Assembly (NCBI GenBank): GCA_913777465.1
Contig: CAJYRQ010000084.1
Span: 1-64,000 of the forward strand
DNA: 64,000 bases
DNA from: an uncultured Chryseobacterium sp.
GTDB lineage: Bacteria > Bacteroidota > Bacteroidia > Flavobacteriales > Weeksellaceae
Reading direction: 5' to 3'
This document shows positions 32,021 to 41,199 of the stretch, piece after piece (within the stretch, counting starts at the first letter, position 1; each line of letters begins with the position of its first letter). The translations under genes were made by a program, and so were the position numbers. Under the pieces are notes generated by a model. That model was given only the letters and a program-made list of their open reading frames with translations. It did no database searches and was not told the DNA's origin.

Positions 32021-33874
32021 TTATATTTTAATTTTAGGTATCTCGAAGCAAAAATCAGACCCATTTCCTTCAATGGAATGAACATAAATTTTACCTCCCG
32101 TTCTTTTGATGATTTCGGAGGAGATGTAAAGTCCTAAACCTAACCCCGGAAAAGTATGCTCCTTGGTGCCGCTCACCCGGTAATACTGCTCAAAAACCTT
32201 TTGCTGCTTATCCTGTGGAATTCCGATCCCGAAATCCCTGACCCCGAATTTTATCATATTATTTTTCAGTTCCGTAGATACAATAATTTCATCGGCGTCG
32301 GGAGAATATTTGATGGCATTGCTGATGAGGTTGCTCATGACCTGCGAGATCCGGTGCCGGTCTGCCGTTACTTTTCCGATTTCACTTTTATAAAAAATAA
32401 TTTTATGCCTTGCCGTCATCTGCTGCTCGACAATAACCTCTTCAGCCAACTGATCAAAATCGAATTCGGATTCATTAAGCTGGATTTTTCCGTTCTGGAT
32501 TTTGGTAACATCCAGCAGATCGTTCACCAATTCCGTAAGCATATCGATTTGGCTGTTCATTTTTTTGGCCACCTCAGCATTTTTGAGATCTCCCTGCTTA
32601 CTCAGGTTGGTTTCAATAAACTGGGTATATAATTTAAGGCTGGTAAGCGGCGTTTTCAGCTCGTGGCTGGCAATTCCCAGGAAATTGTCTTTCTGGGTCT
32701 GCAGCTGCTTGAAGTCATCAATATCCGTAAAAGTTCCGGTCCACTGGCTAATCTCTCCGTTCTGATCGAAGTTGGCAACTGCCCTTCCCAGGAACCAGCG
32801 GTATACCTCAGGATTATTGGGATCTGCAAACTCATATTCCACTTCAAAAGGTTTCCCTGTTTTCAGGCTTTCTTCCCAGATCTTTATAATTCCGGGATAA
32901 ACTTCGGGCCTGATCACTTTTCTTATGGCTTCATTGGGATCTTCATCCTTATGAAAACCCATGTGCCTGTACCAGTTATCATTCATGTAGTTGATCCTTC
33001 CATGCTTATCACTGGTCCATACAAACTGCGGCATGGAATCCGCAAGGTCACGGTATTTTTTTTCTCTCTCCTGTACTTCTTTCCGGGCAGTTACCAGATC
33101 GGTCACATTAACAGCCACATTGTAGATGGCGTATACTTCACCGGCAGAATTTTTCAGCGGCTTGTAGGAAAAATTATAATAAAACGTCTGAAGCTTGCCA
33201 TCCACTACCAGATCTGCCGAATCTTCCGTTGCGGTATAGGATATGCCGGTCCTGAATATTTCTCTCAAGATACCGATAAAAGGCTGCCCTTCCAGCTCAG
33301 GAAGTGCGTCCTCCAGCTTCATCCCGATTACAGAGGCATCTTTGCCCCAGGTTTTCAGCATGGGCTCGTTGGCCAGCTCAATATAGAGATCCTCGGTACG
33401 GTAAATGGCAATACAGTAATCTGATTTTTTGATAAGATCTTCAAAACGGTATTCGCTGTCAATCAGTTTTCGTTCCGAGATTACCTGATCCGTGACTTCC
33501 GTAGCAGCTACACTTACGCCGATTATTTTTTTTTCGTCGTTATAGACCGGAGAATAGATAAAATTGAAAAAATGCTCTTCATAATTTCCGTATTTATTTA
33601 GAAAAACAGGCCATTTATTTCCGTTAAAAACTTCACCTTTATGATAGACATTGTTCAGAATTTCTTCAAATCCCTGGGATTTTATTTCCGGAATAACCTC
33701 GAATAAAGATTTCCCGACTACTGAGTCATCCCTTCCCCAAAGCTCCAGTATCTGCTCATTGGCATTGCTGATGATAAAATCGTCGCCCATCAGCAAAGAC
33801 ATTGCCACAGGAGCCTGACTGAATAAGGTGACCAACGAATCATGAGAAATATTATGGTTTAAAATGTTTTTCAT
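32021..33874 (-). CDS. Cytoplasmic multi-PAS sensor histidine kinase
   Basis: A 617-residue kinase without membrane helices. Three PAS domains fill about residues 10-385 (ISNANEQILELWGRDDS marks the first; each has a PAC-like tail). The dimerisation/phosphoacceptor site is H in ASHELKTPLTSLKL. The ATPase part has NLISNAIKYSP, DFGIGIPQDKQ and GLGLGLYIS. The signal is not known; PAS domains may bind haem, flavin or a small ligand, and no cysteine or histidine pattern here decides. The neighbouring receiver gene is co-transcribed. Confidence 0.92.
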   Translation of the reverse strand: MKNILNHNISHDSLVTLFSQAPVAMSLLMGDDFIISNANEQILELWGRDDSVVGKSLFEVIPEIKSQGFEEILNNVYHKGEVFNGNKWPVFLNKYGNYEEHFFNFIYSPVYNDEKKIIGVSVAATEVTDQVISERKLIDSEYRFEDLIKKSDYCIAIYRTEDLYIELANEPMLKTWGKDASVIGMKLEDALPELEGQPFIGILREIFRTGISYTATEDSADLVVDGKLQTFYYNFSYKPLKNSAGEVYAIYNVAVNVTDLVTARKEVQEREKKYRDLADSMPQFVWTSDKHGRINYMNDNWYRHMGFHKDEDPNEAIRKVIRPEVYPGIIKIWEESLKTGKPFEVEYEFADPNNPEVYRWFLGRAVANFDQNGEISQWTGTFTDIDDFKQLQTQKDNFLGIASHELKTPLTSLKLYTQFIETNLSKQGDLKNAEVAKKMNSQIDMLTELVNDLLDVTKIQNGKIQLNESEFDFDQLAEEVIVEQQMTARHKIIFYKSEIGKVTADRHRISQVMSNLISNAIKYSPDADEIIVSTELKNNMIKFGVRDFGIGIPQDKQQKVFEQYYRVSGTKEHTFPGLGLGLYISSEIIKRTGGKIYVHSIEGNGSDFCFEIPKIKI

Positions 33875-33996
33875 TATGATCAGGGTTTCTTATATACAAA
33901 ATTAATTTTTATTCTAGTTTTTACTAATAAAATTAGTACCACTTTTATAATTTCTCCTAATTTGTGAAAAGAAATTTCTCATTTTGGAATTTTTAT

Positions 33997-34026
33997 TTTG
34001 AAAATGTAACAATTAGTGTAATTTTG
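33997..34026 (+). promoter_or_regulatory. Promoter of the M16 peptidase operon (-33/-7)
   Basis: TTG at 33998-34000, 18 bases, then TAATTTTG at 34019-34026. It ends 29 bp before the ATG at 34056. The elements and spacing fit the Bacteroidota consensus. Confidence 0.65.
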
Positions 34027-34055
34027 GGACTCATTGACAAAACAATTTCTACTTT

Positions 34056-35369
34056 ATGAAAAAGCGACTTCTTTCTGTTGCTGCAGCGGCTTTCTTCGGA
34101 ATGGCCCTGAATGCACAACAAATTAAATTCGAAGAATATGACCTGCCAAACGGCCTTCACGTAATTCTTCATCAGGATAATTCTGCTCCGGTAGTTACAA
34201 CGGGAGTAATGTACCACGTAGGTGCCAAAGATGAAGTAAAAGGAAGAACGGGTTTTGCACACTTCTTTGAGCATCTTTTATTTGAAGGAACCCCTAACAT
34301 CAAAAGGGGCGACTGGTTTAAGATCGTTTCTTCAAACGGAGGACAAAACAATGCTAATACAACGAACGACAGAACGTATTATTACGAAACTTTCCCATCC
34401 AACAACGAACAGTTAGGCCTTTGGATGGAAGCGGAAAGAATGCGTCATGCTGTTATCAACCAGATCGGGGTGGATACCCAAAGAGAAGTTGTAAAGGAAG
34501 AGAAAAGACTGAGAATGGACAACCAGCCTTACGGAAACCTTTTCACGACCATTCAGAAAAATTTATTTACCAACCACCCGTACAACTGGCCGACCATCGG
34601 TTCCATGGAAGATCTTAATTCTGCGAAACTCGATGAGTTCCAGGCTTTCTATAAGAAGTTCTATGTTCCGAACAACGCAACCCTGGTGGTAGCAGGAGAT
34701 ATCAAGCCTGAGCAGACCAAAAAATGGATTCAGGAATATTACGGAGGGATTCCTAAAGGAACCGTTTACCCTAAAAACTACGCAAAAGATGCGCCGATCA
34801 CCCAGGAAAAAGAAGTTACGGCAACAGATCCTAACATCCAGCTACCTGCTTATGTATTCGCCTACAGAACACCGGCCAATAAGGAAAAAGATGCTTATGT
34901 TTTAGACATGCTTTCTTCTTATCTGAGCAACGGTAAATCTTCCGTTCTTTATAAAAAATTAGTAGACCAGGACAAGAAAGCGTTACAGGTACAAGCCTTC
35001 AACCAGGGTCTTGAGGACTACGGAATTTTCGCTTTCTTCGCGATCCCAATGGGGCAGACCACCAAAGCAGCTTTACAGGCAGACATCGATGCAGAAATCA
35101 AAAAGCTGCAGACAACGCTGATCTCTGAAGAAGATTACCAGAAGCTTCAGAACCAGTTTGAGAATCAGTTTGTAAATGCCAACTCCAGCATTCAGGGGAT
35201 CGCCGCTTCATTGGCGACCAACCACGTTTTGATGGGCAACACGAACCTGATCAACAAAGAAATCGATATTTACCGGTCAATTACCAGACAGGATCTTCAG
35301 AATGCGGCTAAAAAATATCTTAATTCCAACCAGAGAGTAATCATCAACTACGTTCCTGAGAAAAAGTAA
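34056..35369 (+). CDS. M16 family zinc peptidase (active subunit)
   Basis: A 437-residue insulinase-type peptidase with signal peptide MKKRLLSVAAAAFFGMALNA. The zinc motif is H69-F-F-E72-H73 in FAHFFEHLLFEG (the inverted HxxEH of M16), with a downstream glutamate-rich helix REVVKEEKRLRMDN that supplies the third ligand. The usual two M16 domains are present. The next gene encodes an M16 protein without the HxxEH motif. Such active/inactive pairs form a heterodimer in the family. Location should be the periplasm. Confidence 0.93.
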   Translation: MKKRLLSVAAAAFFGMALNAQQIKFEEYDLPNGLHVILHQDNSAPVVTTGVMYHVGAKDEVKGRTGFAHFFEHLLFEGTPNIKRGDWFKIVSSNGGQNNANTTNDRTYYYETFPSNNEQLGLWMEAERMRHAVINQIGVDTQREVVKEEKRLRMDNQPYGNLFTTIQKNLFTNHPYNWPTIGSMEDLNSAKLDEFQAFYKKFYVPNNATLVVAGDIKPEQTKKWIQEYYGGIPKGTVYPKNYAKDAPITQEKEVTATDPNIQLPAYVFAYRTPANKEKDAYVLDMLSSYLSNGKSSVLYKKLVDQDKKALQVQAFNQGLEDYGIFAFFAIPMGQTTKAALQADIDAEIKKLQTTLISEEDYQKLQNQFENQFVNANSSIQGIAASLATNHVLMGNTNLINKEIDIYRSITRQDLQNAAKKYLNSNQRVIINYVPEKK

Positions 35370-35421
35370 TCCACCGGGATTTTTAGGATTAAAAATGATT
35401 ATCAAAAATTAAATTTTACAA

Positions 35422-37467
35422 ATGAAAAAGCAATTAACATATATAGCTGCAGCATTTTTCTTCGCAGGAATGGTTTCAGCACAAAAAATAGATCTTAATG
35501 CAATGCCGAAGCCGGGACCTACCCCTGTTATCAACATTGCAAAACCGAAGACTTTCCAGATGAGCAACGGCCTTACCGTAATGGTAGTGGAAAACAACAA
35601 GCTTCCGAGGGTAAGCGCGAGCCTTACGATGGACAGGCCTCCTTATTATGAAGGAAACGTTGTGGGCGCAAGCGAAATCATGGCAGAACAGTTCGAAAAC
35701 GGAACAATGAACATGAGCAAGGATGCCTTCAACAAAAAGGTGGATTATCTTGGAGCCAACCTGAATTTCTCTTCTAACGGAGCTTTTGCCAACTCGCTGT
35801 CCAAATATTTCCCTGAAGTTTTAGGACTGATGGCAGACGCAATCGTTAACCCTAAATTTTCAGCTGAAGAAATCCAGGATTCTAAAGACCGGGCGATCGA
35901 AGGACTGAAATCCGAAGAGAAGAATGCATCTGCCATTGCTTCAAGGGTTTCCAATGCTTTGATGTATGGAAAGAATACCTCAAGAGGCGAGTTTGAAACC
36001 GTTGAAAGCATCAACAGGATCCAGCTGGCTGACGTTCAGAACATCTACAAAAAATATTACACTCCGGACAATGCCTATCTGGTAATCGTAGGGGATGTAA
36101 AATACGATAAAGTAAAGCCGATGATCGAAAAGGCTTTCAGCGGATGGAAAAAAGCCAATACGCCGATCACTCCGGTAGAACCGGCTGCCAATGTAGCTAA
36201 AACGGAAATCGACGTGGTAGACGTTCCTTCTGCCGTACAATCGGTGGTTTCTGTAAACAACCTGAATACGCTGAGAATGAAGGATCCGAACTATTTCCCG
36301 GCAACAATCGCCAACTATATCCTTGGAGGCGGCGGTGAAGCCAGGCTTTTCATGAACCTTCGTGAGAAAAACGGATTTACCTACGGAGCGTATTCCAATA
36401 TGAGCTCAAGCAAGTATTCCCCGCAGTTCTCTGCAAGTGCCAGCGTACGTAACGAAGTAACGGATAAGGCTGTAAAGGAATTTATGAATGAGCTGAATGC
36501 GATCTCTAATGTAAAACCGGAAGAACTGGCCAATGCCAAAGCCAAGCTTAAAGGTTCTTTCATCCTGTCTTTAGAGCAGCCTGCAACGATTGCAAGGTTT
36601 GCATTAAACCAAAAAATCCAGGATCTTCCTGATGATTTCTACACCAACTACCTGAAGTCGATCGATAAAGTAACGGCTGCCGATGTTTCAGGTGCGGTAA
36701 ATTCAACCATTCTACCCAACCAGAGCCGAATTTTCATCGCCGGTAAAGCTTCCGATATTTCCGAAGGGCTGGAAAAATTAGGCTATCCTGTAAAATATTA
36801 CGATACGCAAGCTAATCCTGTAGCAAAGCCGTCTGCGAAAAAAGTAGATGCCGGTGTAACAGTAGCTTCTGTTGCTGATAAATACATCGATGCCATCGGA
36901 GGAAAAACGAATGTTTCTAAAATTTCTTCTTATACCATAAATGCAGGTATGTCTGTTCAGGGTCAGAACCTTGAGGTGAAAACGGTAAAAGCACAGGGCG
37001 GAAAAGAGTTGACTCTTGTAACTGCAGGAGGACAGACTGTTCTTAAAGATGTTTTTGACGGGAAAACAGGATATGCCGAGCAGATGGGGCAAAAAGTTCC
37101 TGTAACTCCTGAACAGATCGCCGAAAAACAGAAAAACACCGAGCTTTTCGAAGAAATGGCTTTTGCGAAATCTCCTGAATATAAGCTGATGGGGATCGAG
37201 AAAATCGGCGGTGAGGATTCTTACGCCATCAAAGGTCCTGAAACAACCTATTACTACAGCGTTAAAACAGGATTAAAGACCGGGGAAACAAGAACGGTAA
37301 AAGCGCAGGGACAGCAGTTTAGCGTTCCTACCGTATTCTCTGATTACAAAGATGTAGCTGGTGTAAAAATGCCATATTCCATCACGGTAAACCAGATGGG
37401 AATGGACATGACGATGAACGTAAAATCGTATGAAATCAATCAGGCAAAAGAGTCTGATTTCAAATAA
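35422..37467 (+). CDS. M16 family peptidase-like protein, catalytically incomplete, with extra C-terminal domain
   Basis: A 681-residue secreted protein (signal peptide MKKQLTYIAAAFFFAGMVSA). At the position of the zinc motif it reads GASEIMAEQFENGT, so the HxxEH residues are absent and it should not cleave alone. Residues 25-460 have the two M16 domains, and AN residues such as GGGGEARLFMNLREKNGFTY carry the substrate-binding R/Y segment. A further ~200 residues at the C-terminus have repeated beta strands like an outer-membrane lipoprotein-sorting fold. It follows the active peptidase after 52 bp. A terminator follows. Confidence 0.88.
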   Translation: MKKQLTYIAAAFFFAGMVSAQKIDLNAMPKPGPTPVINIAKPKTFQMSNGLTVMVVENNKLPRVSASLTMDRPPYYEGNVVGASEIMAEQFENGTMNMSKDAFNKKVDYLGANLNFSSNGAFANSLSKYFPEVLGLMADAIVNPKFSAEEIQDSKDRAIEGLKSEEKNASAIASRVSNALMYGKNTSRGEFETVESINRIQLADVQNIYKKYYTPDNAYLVIVGDVKYDKVKPMIEKAFSGWKKANTPITPVEPAANVAKTEIDVVDVPSAVQSVVSVNNLNTLRMKDPNYFPATIANYILGGGGEARLFMNLREKNGFTYGAYSNMSSSKYSPQFSASASVRNEVTDKAVKEFMNELNAISNVKPEELANAKAKLKGSFILSLEQPATIARFALNQKIQDLPDDFYTNYLKSIDKVTAADVSGAVNSTILPNQSRIFIAGKASDISEGLEKLGYPVKYYDTQANPVAKPSAKKVDAGVTVASVADKYIDAIGGKTNVSKISSYTINAGMSVQGQNLEVKTVKAQGGKELTLVTAGGQTVLKDVFDGKTGYAEQMGQKVPVTPEQIAEKQKNTELFEEMAFAKSPEYKLMGIEKIGGEDSYAIKGPETTYYYSVKTGLKTGETRTVKAQGQQFSVPTVFSDYKDVAGVKMPYSITVNQMGMDMTMNVKSYEINQAKESDFK

Positions 37468-37486
37468 AAATTTTCTGTAAATCAGA

Positions 37487-37517
37487 AAAACGGCAGCCTC
37501 GGCTGCCGTTTTTTATT
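37487..37517 (+). terminator. Terminator of the M16 operon
   Basis: AACGGCAGCC and GGCTGCCGTT form a perfect GC-rich stem with a two-base loop, followed by TTTTTT. It starts 20 bp after the stop of the second M16 gene. Confidence 0.9.
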
Positions 37518-37542
37518 TTTAGAATATTTAAAGGGTTCTTTC

Positions 37543-37573
37543 TTTGCTATTCCGCAAAAAAAGATTAAATTTG
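37543..37573 (+). promoter_or_regulatory. Promoter of secG (-33/-7)
   Basis: TTTG at 37543-37546, 19 bases, then TAAATTTG at 37566-37573. It lies 24 bp upstream of the secG ATG at 37598. This is among the best matches in the window. Confidence 0.7.
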
Positions 37574-37597
37574 CCCATTCAAAAAGATATCAAATTA

Positions 37598-37945
37598 ATG
37601 AATTCTATATTTATACTATTGATGGTTCTTATTATGATCGCCAGCATCTTACTGGTTATCATCGTTATGGCTCAAAATCCAAAAGGCGGAGGCCTTTCCA
37701 GTACTTTCGGAGGTGCATCTTCGGCTCAGTTTGGGGTACAGAGAACCAACGACTTTATGGAAAAAGCCACATGGACGCTGGGCGGAACAATCATCGTTCT
37801 TATCCTGTTAAGCGTTGTACTTACAGGAAAGCCATCGGCTGCAACACCGGTTCAGGTTCCGGCTAAAAAAGAAGCTCCGGCTAACCAGACAGCTACTCCA
37901 TCTTCTACTACGGTTCCGGTTCAGACCCCTGCACCAACCAAATAA
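37598..37945 (+). CDS. secG: Preprotein translocase subunit SecG
   Basis: A 115-residue inner-membrane protein of the Sec translocon. It has two helices at about residues 2-24 and 52-73, and between them the SecG signature QNPKGGGLSSTFGGAS. The C-terminal tail is rich in Pro, Ala and Thr, as in other Bacteroidota. ATG 37598 is chosen because it begins the first helix and lies just after the promoter; an upstream TTG/ATT start would run through the promoter. A terminator follows at 37970. Confidence 0.93.
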   Translation: MNSIFILLMVLIMIASILLVIIVMAQNPKGGGLSSTFGGASSAQFGVQRTNDFMEKATWTLGGTIIVLILLSVVLTGKPSAATPVQVPAKKEAPANQTATPSSTTVPVQTPAPTK

Positions 37946-37969
37946 GCAAATAATTATTTTACATAGAAA

Positions 37970-37998
37970 AAGCAACTCTGTATGGAGTTGCTTTTTTG
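37970..37998 (+). terminator. Terminator of secG
   Basis: AGCAACTC (37971-37978) and GAGTTGCT (37985-37992) pair perfectly and are followed by TTTTTG. Confidence 0.85.
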
Positions 37999-38097
37999 TT
38001 TAATGGTTTAATATTCAAAGTATTTGGTTACCACTTGCAATCCGGATAATAAGAAAACATCCTGCCTCTTGCTTTTCTATTTCAGCCGATTTTTTTG

Positions 38098-38931
38098 CTA
38101 TTTCAATTTGATCTTTTCAATTTTATGCCTCAGGTTTAGTCCGGCCTTCAAGAAAGAATATTGTACAGGTTTTGAGTTTTTATAATATTTATTAATGAAG
38201 ATGTGCATGGCGCCATAAAAGCGCTCCAGATACAATTCGTCTTTTACCGTACTTTCGCCTTTATGATGAAGAATGGAAGCTTTACCATAATAAAAATTCT
38301 TAAAGCCCTTCCGCAGCAAGGTATAGCAAAGATCGATATCTTCCCCGTACATAAAATAAGATTCATCCAGCCCTCCCACTTCCAGATAAACTTCTCTTTT
38401 CAACAACATAAATGCCCCGGTAACGACATCTACTTCTGCTACTGCCTGCTCATCGATATCACACCGGTAATACGATTTGGAATTGTTCTTTTTAAAATTC
38501 GTAAAAAGCTTTTCGAAAGAATTGAACATATCCGGAACCGAACGTTTGCTCTCGGGTAAAAAATGGCCTGCTGCATCATGCATCCGTACGCCCAGACACC
38601 CGAAATTTTTATGGGACCCGGCAAAATTCAGGATTTTGGGCATGTAAAAACCTTCCAATTCCGTATCCGGGTTGAGGAGAAGAATGTATTTGCCCTTTGC
38701 GGCTTTGACTGCTTTATTGTTGGCTTTAGCAAAACCGTCATTGTTTTCGGACGGGATGAAAAGGACTTCCGGAAATTCGGAGATTAATGTTTTCCAGGAG
38801 AAATCCGTAGAAGCATTATCCACCACAATCGTTTCATAGTCTGTTTCCGGCATATATTTCCGCAACGATGCAAGACAGTTCCGAAGCAATTGAGTAACAT
38901 TATAGTTGACGATAATGACTGACAACTTCAT
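38098..38931 (-). CDS. Glycosyltransferase family 2 (rhamnosyltransferase-like)
   Basis: A 277-residue GT-A glycosyltransferase. It has the UDP/dTDP-sugar site VIIVNYNVTQLLRNCL at the N-terminus, DNASTD, and the DxD-type motif LLNPDTEL. The acceptor-side catalytic region is YGEDIDLCYTLLRKGF. There is no membrane helix, so it acts on the cytoplasmic face, perhaps in O-antigen or capsule building. A remnant of a second GT2 gene lies directly upstream. Together with recR they form a same-strand series. Confidence 0.88.
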   Translation of the reverse strand: MKLSVIIVNYNVTQLLRNCLASLRKYMPETDYETIVVDNASTDFSWKTLISEFPEVLFIPSENNDGFAKANNKAVKAAKGKYILLLNPDTELEGFYMPKILNFAGSHKNFGCLGVRMHDAAGHFLPESKRSVPDMFNSFEKLFTNFKKNNSKSYYRCDIDEQAVAEVDVVTGAFMLLKREVYLEVGGLDESYFMYGEDIDLCYTLLRKGFKNFYYGKASILHHKGESTVKDELYLERFYGAMHIFINKYYKNSKPVQYSFLKAGLNLRHKIEKIKLK

Positions 38932-38946
38932 AAGAATTTCCTTTGG

Positions 38947-39179
38947 TTATTTTTTTAAATCGTAATAATAGGTTCTCGTCAGCAAAAGTAAGTATTTCGT
39001 TTTATAAAAAACTTTCAGCACCAGATATTGGATAAAATTTATATTTTTAACGTCATACATTTCCCTCAGATTCCGCTGAAACCCTCTTTCCATCGCAGAA
39101 AGATCGGCAGAAAGCCGAAGTATGAAGCAGCCAGGATGGTTTTTTCAGCATTGTAAAGAGGAATGATAACGGAAATCAT
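38947..39179 (-). pseudogene. Internally deleted glycosyltransferase family 2 gene
   Basis: The frame from ATG 39179 starts MISVIIPLYNAEKTILAAS, the beginning of a GT2 enzyme, but then runs through unrelated residues to a stop. A second frame further on gives MERGFQRNLREMYDVKN, KVFYKTKYLLLLTRTYYYDL and stops at 38947, which reads as a GT2 C-terminus. The centre with the sugar-binding and catalytic parts is missing and the two ends are out of frame. It begins 13 bp after the recR stop, where an intact gene would be expected in a recR-GT2-GT2 row. Confidence 0.65.
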
Positions 39180-39191
39180 CTAAAATAGTAA

Positions 39192-39806
39192 TTAAGAATT
39201 TCCTTCGCTGTAAGGCAGCCTGTTCATAATCGATCTTCCCAATGAAATTTCATCGGCATATTCCAGTTCATCCCCTACCGAAATCCCTCTTGCAATGCTT
39301 GAAAAATTTACCTCTGTATTTTTGAACTTTTTATAGATATAATACGCCGTGGTGTCCCCTTCCATCGTCGCACTCAGAGCAAAGATAAATTCCTTTACCT
39401 TTCCTTCGTTCAGCTTTTTTTCGATGCTTGGAATATTGAGCTGATTGGGACCTACACCCTCCATCGGGGAAATTTTACCGCCGAGGATTAGGTATTTCCC
39501 GGTATATTTCCCGGTATTCTCGATTGCAATTACATCCCGTACATCTTCCACAATGCAGATCAGTTCATCCGTCCGTTTATCATTGCTGCAGATCTCACAG
39601 ATTTCAAAATCCGAAAAATTATGACATTCTTTACAGTATTTGATGTCGTTGACTAGGCTGATGAGGGAGTTTCCGAGACTTACGGCTCTGGAATTGGGCT
39701 GCTTCAATAAATGTAATGCCAGTCGCAAAGCGGTCTTCCTTCCGATCCCGGGAAGCCCGGAGATTTCATCTACTGCTTTTGCCAATACTTTACTTGGATA
39801 ATCCAT
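39192..39806 (-). CDS. recR: Recombination mediator RecR
   Basis: A 204-residue protein that with RecO helps load RecA at gaps. The N-terminal helix-hairpin-helix is GIGRKTALRLALHLL, the zinc finger has four cysteines (CKECHNFSDFEICEIC) and the Toprim domain starts LICIVEDVRDVIAIENTG and continues with YLILGGKISPMEGVGP. The length is the normal one. It is followed by the glycosyltransferase genes on the same strand. Confidence 0.96.
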   Translation of the reverse strand: MDYPSKVLAKAVDEISGLPGIGRKTALRLALHLLKQPNSRAVSLGNSLISLVNDIKYCKECHNFSDFEICEICSNDKRTDELICIVEDVRDVIAIENTGKYTGKYLILGGKISPMEGVGPNQLNIPSIEKKLNEGKVKEFIFALSATMEGDTTAYYIYKKFKNTEVNFSSIARGISVGDELEYADEISLGRSIMNRLPYSEGNS

Positions 39807-40001
39807 AATACAAAAATAGTGATTATTGTTGAGAATTTTACGGAAGAACTATGATCCGTTTTCAACCGGTGAGCTAACTGAAAATCAAATTTACACTCCA
39901 TCTTAAAAACGGAAATCCACTGCTTACCATTTCCTTCTTCCTCCCTTCATTTAAAAATCTTATCTTTGATCTACTTAATATTAACTGAAAAAATAAACCA
40001 A

Positions 40002-40607
40002 ATGGTACTTAACAATTTGAATTATCCGCTGGATTTTAAATTTAAAATTACAACGCTTGCCAGCGATTTCAACATCACCGACCGGAACGGAAATTATGTA
40101 GCTTATGTTCGTCAGAAAATGTTCAAGCTGAAAGAAGACGTTGTTGTGTTTAATGACGAAAGCAAATCCAAGGAACTTTTCAGAATCAAGGCCAATCAGT
40201 GGATCGATTTTAATGCTTCTTATTCTTTAAGCGAAATTGCGACCGGCCGAAGTTTCGGAAGACTGGCAAGAAAAGGGATGCGGTCCATCTGGAAAGCAAG
40301 CTACGACATTCTGGATGCGAACGATCAGCCGAAATTCAAAATCCAGGAAGACAACGGCTGGGTGAAAGTTTTTGATAATATGGTAGGGGAAATCCCGGTG
40401 ATCGGAATGTTTACCGGATATTTCCTGAATCCTTCCTATACGGTAACCGGAATGGATGGAAAAGCTTATTTCAGACTGAAAAAAATGCCGTCATTCTTCG
40501 GAAGAAGGTTTCAGCTCGACCGCCTGATCGATATTGATGACGAAGAAGAAAGCCTGGTAATCCTCTCCTTATTAATGATGACCCTGCTTGAAAGAGCACG
40601 AGGCTAA
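40002..40607 (+). CDS. LURP-one-related / scramblase-like beta-barrel protein
   Basis: A 201-residue protein of the LURP-one/Tubby-like fold, with the typical ITDRNGNYVAYVRQKMF near the start, where such proteins have a membrane-tethered beta-barrel, and a repeated strand pattern after that. The last part, LDRLIDIDDEEESLVILSLLMMTLLERARG, is a hydrophobic helix near the C-terminus. Function unknown. A lipoprotein gene follows after 15 bp. A TAnnTTTG box (TATCTTTG, 39961-39968) lies 33 bp before the ATG at 40002, which supports this start over 39966. Confidence 0.7.
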   Translation: MVLNNLNYPLDFKFKITTLASDFNITDRNGNYVAYVRQKMFKLKEDVVVFNDESKSKELFRIKANQWIDFNASYSLSEIATGRSFGRLARKGMRSIWKASYDILDANDQPKFKIQEDNGWVKVFDNMVGEIPVIGMFTGYFLNPSYTVTGMDGKAYFRLKKMPSFFGRRFQLDRLIDIDDEEESLVILSLLMMTLLERARG

Positions 40608-40622
40608 ACAACAGAACAACCT

Positions 40623-41114
40623 ATGAAATACATAATCATTTTTGCCTCTGCAATACTTCTTGTTGCCTGTAAAAAGGAACAGCAGACTGTTTCTGACCCT
40701 AAGCCTTCCGATTCTGTTCAGGTGATTCAGGATACGGTGAAGGCTGAAGTTTCCTCAGGTAAAATTGCAGTGGAAACCTTCCCTTTTCCGAAAGAAATTA
40801 AAGAATGTTCCTGCTATTTTGCAAAAAACAAGGCTGATTTCGAAAATGAAAAGTACATCTATGCCGATGATGCCGGGAAAACCGCTTACATGAAACTCGA
40901 TGGAAAAAGACAGGCGATGAACCTGATCTCATCCAGCGATATGGAAGTGGATGAACAGCTGAACAAAGAGATAGAAAGCGGTGATTATAAAATTTCCGTG
41001 CAGGGAAAAAAAATCAAAGGTGAAGAGGCCCTGTTATTTGAAGGCACCATAAGGATCGAAAAACCGGACGGGACTGTTGTGACTATGCCGATCTACGGAG
41101 AGTGCGGATGTTAG
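40623..41114 (+). CDS. Lipoprotein of unknown function
   Basis: A 163-residue protein with a lipobox LLVAC and C16 as the lipidated residue. The mature part begins with a flexible Ser/Pro/Asp-rich stretch, then CSCYFAKNKADFENEKYIYA and two beta-rich segments; it ends IYGECGC. The cysteine pairs at both ends could form disulfides. I do not recognise a family. It is translationally close to the LURP-like gene, so the two are likely co-transcribed. Confidence 0.75.
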   Translation: MKYIIIFASAILLVACKKEQQTVSDPKPSDSVQVIQDTVKAEVSSGKIAVETFPFPKEIKECSCYFAKNKADFENEKYIYADDAGKTAYMKLDGKRQAMNLISSSDMEVDEQLNKEIESGDYKISVQGKKIKGEEALLFEGTIRIEKPDGTVVTMPIYGECGC

Positions 41115-41141
41115 ACAGCTTCCGGCTTCCGGCAAAAATAT

Positions 41142-41172
41142 AGCTTCTGTTTTTACGGAAGCTTTTTTTTAT
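41142..41172 (+). terminator. Terminator after the lipoprotein gene
   Basis: AGCTTC (41142-41147) pairs with GAAGCT (41158-41163) with a ten-base loop and is followed by eight T residues. Confidence 0.75.
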
Positions 41173-41199
41173 TTTGTAATTTTGATAAAAATAAATTCA

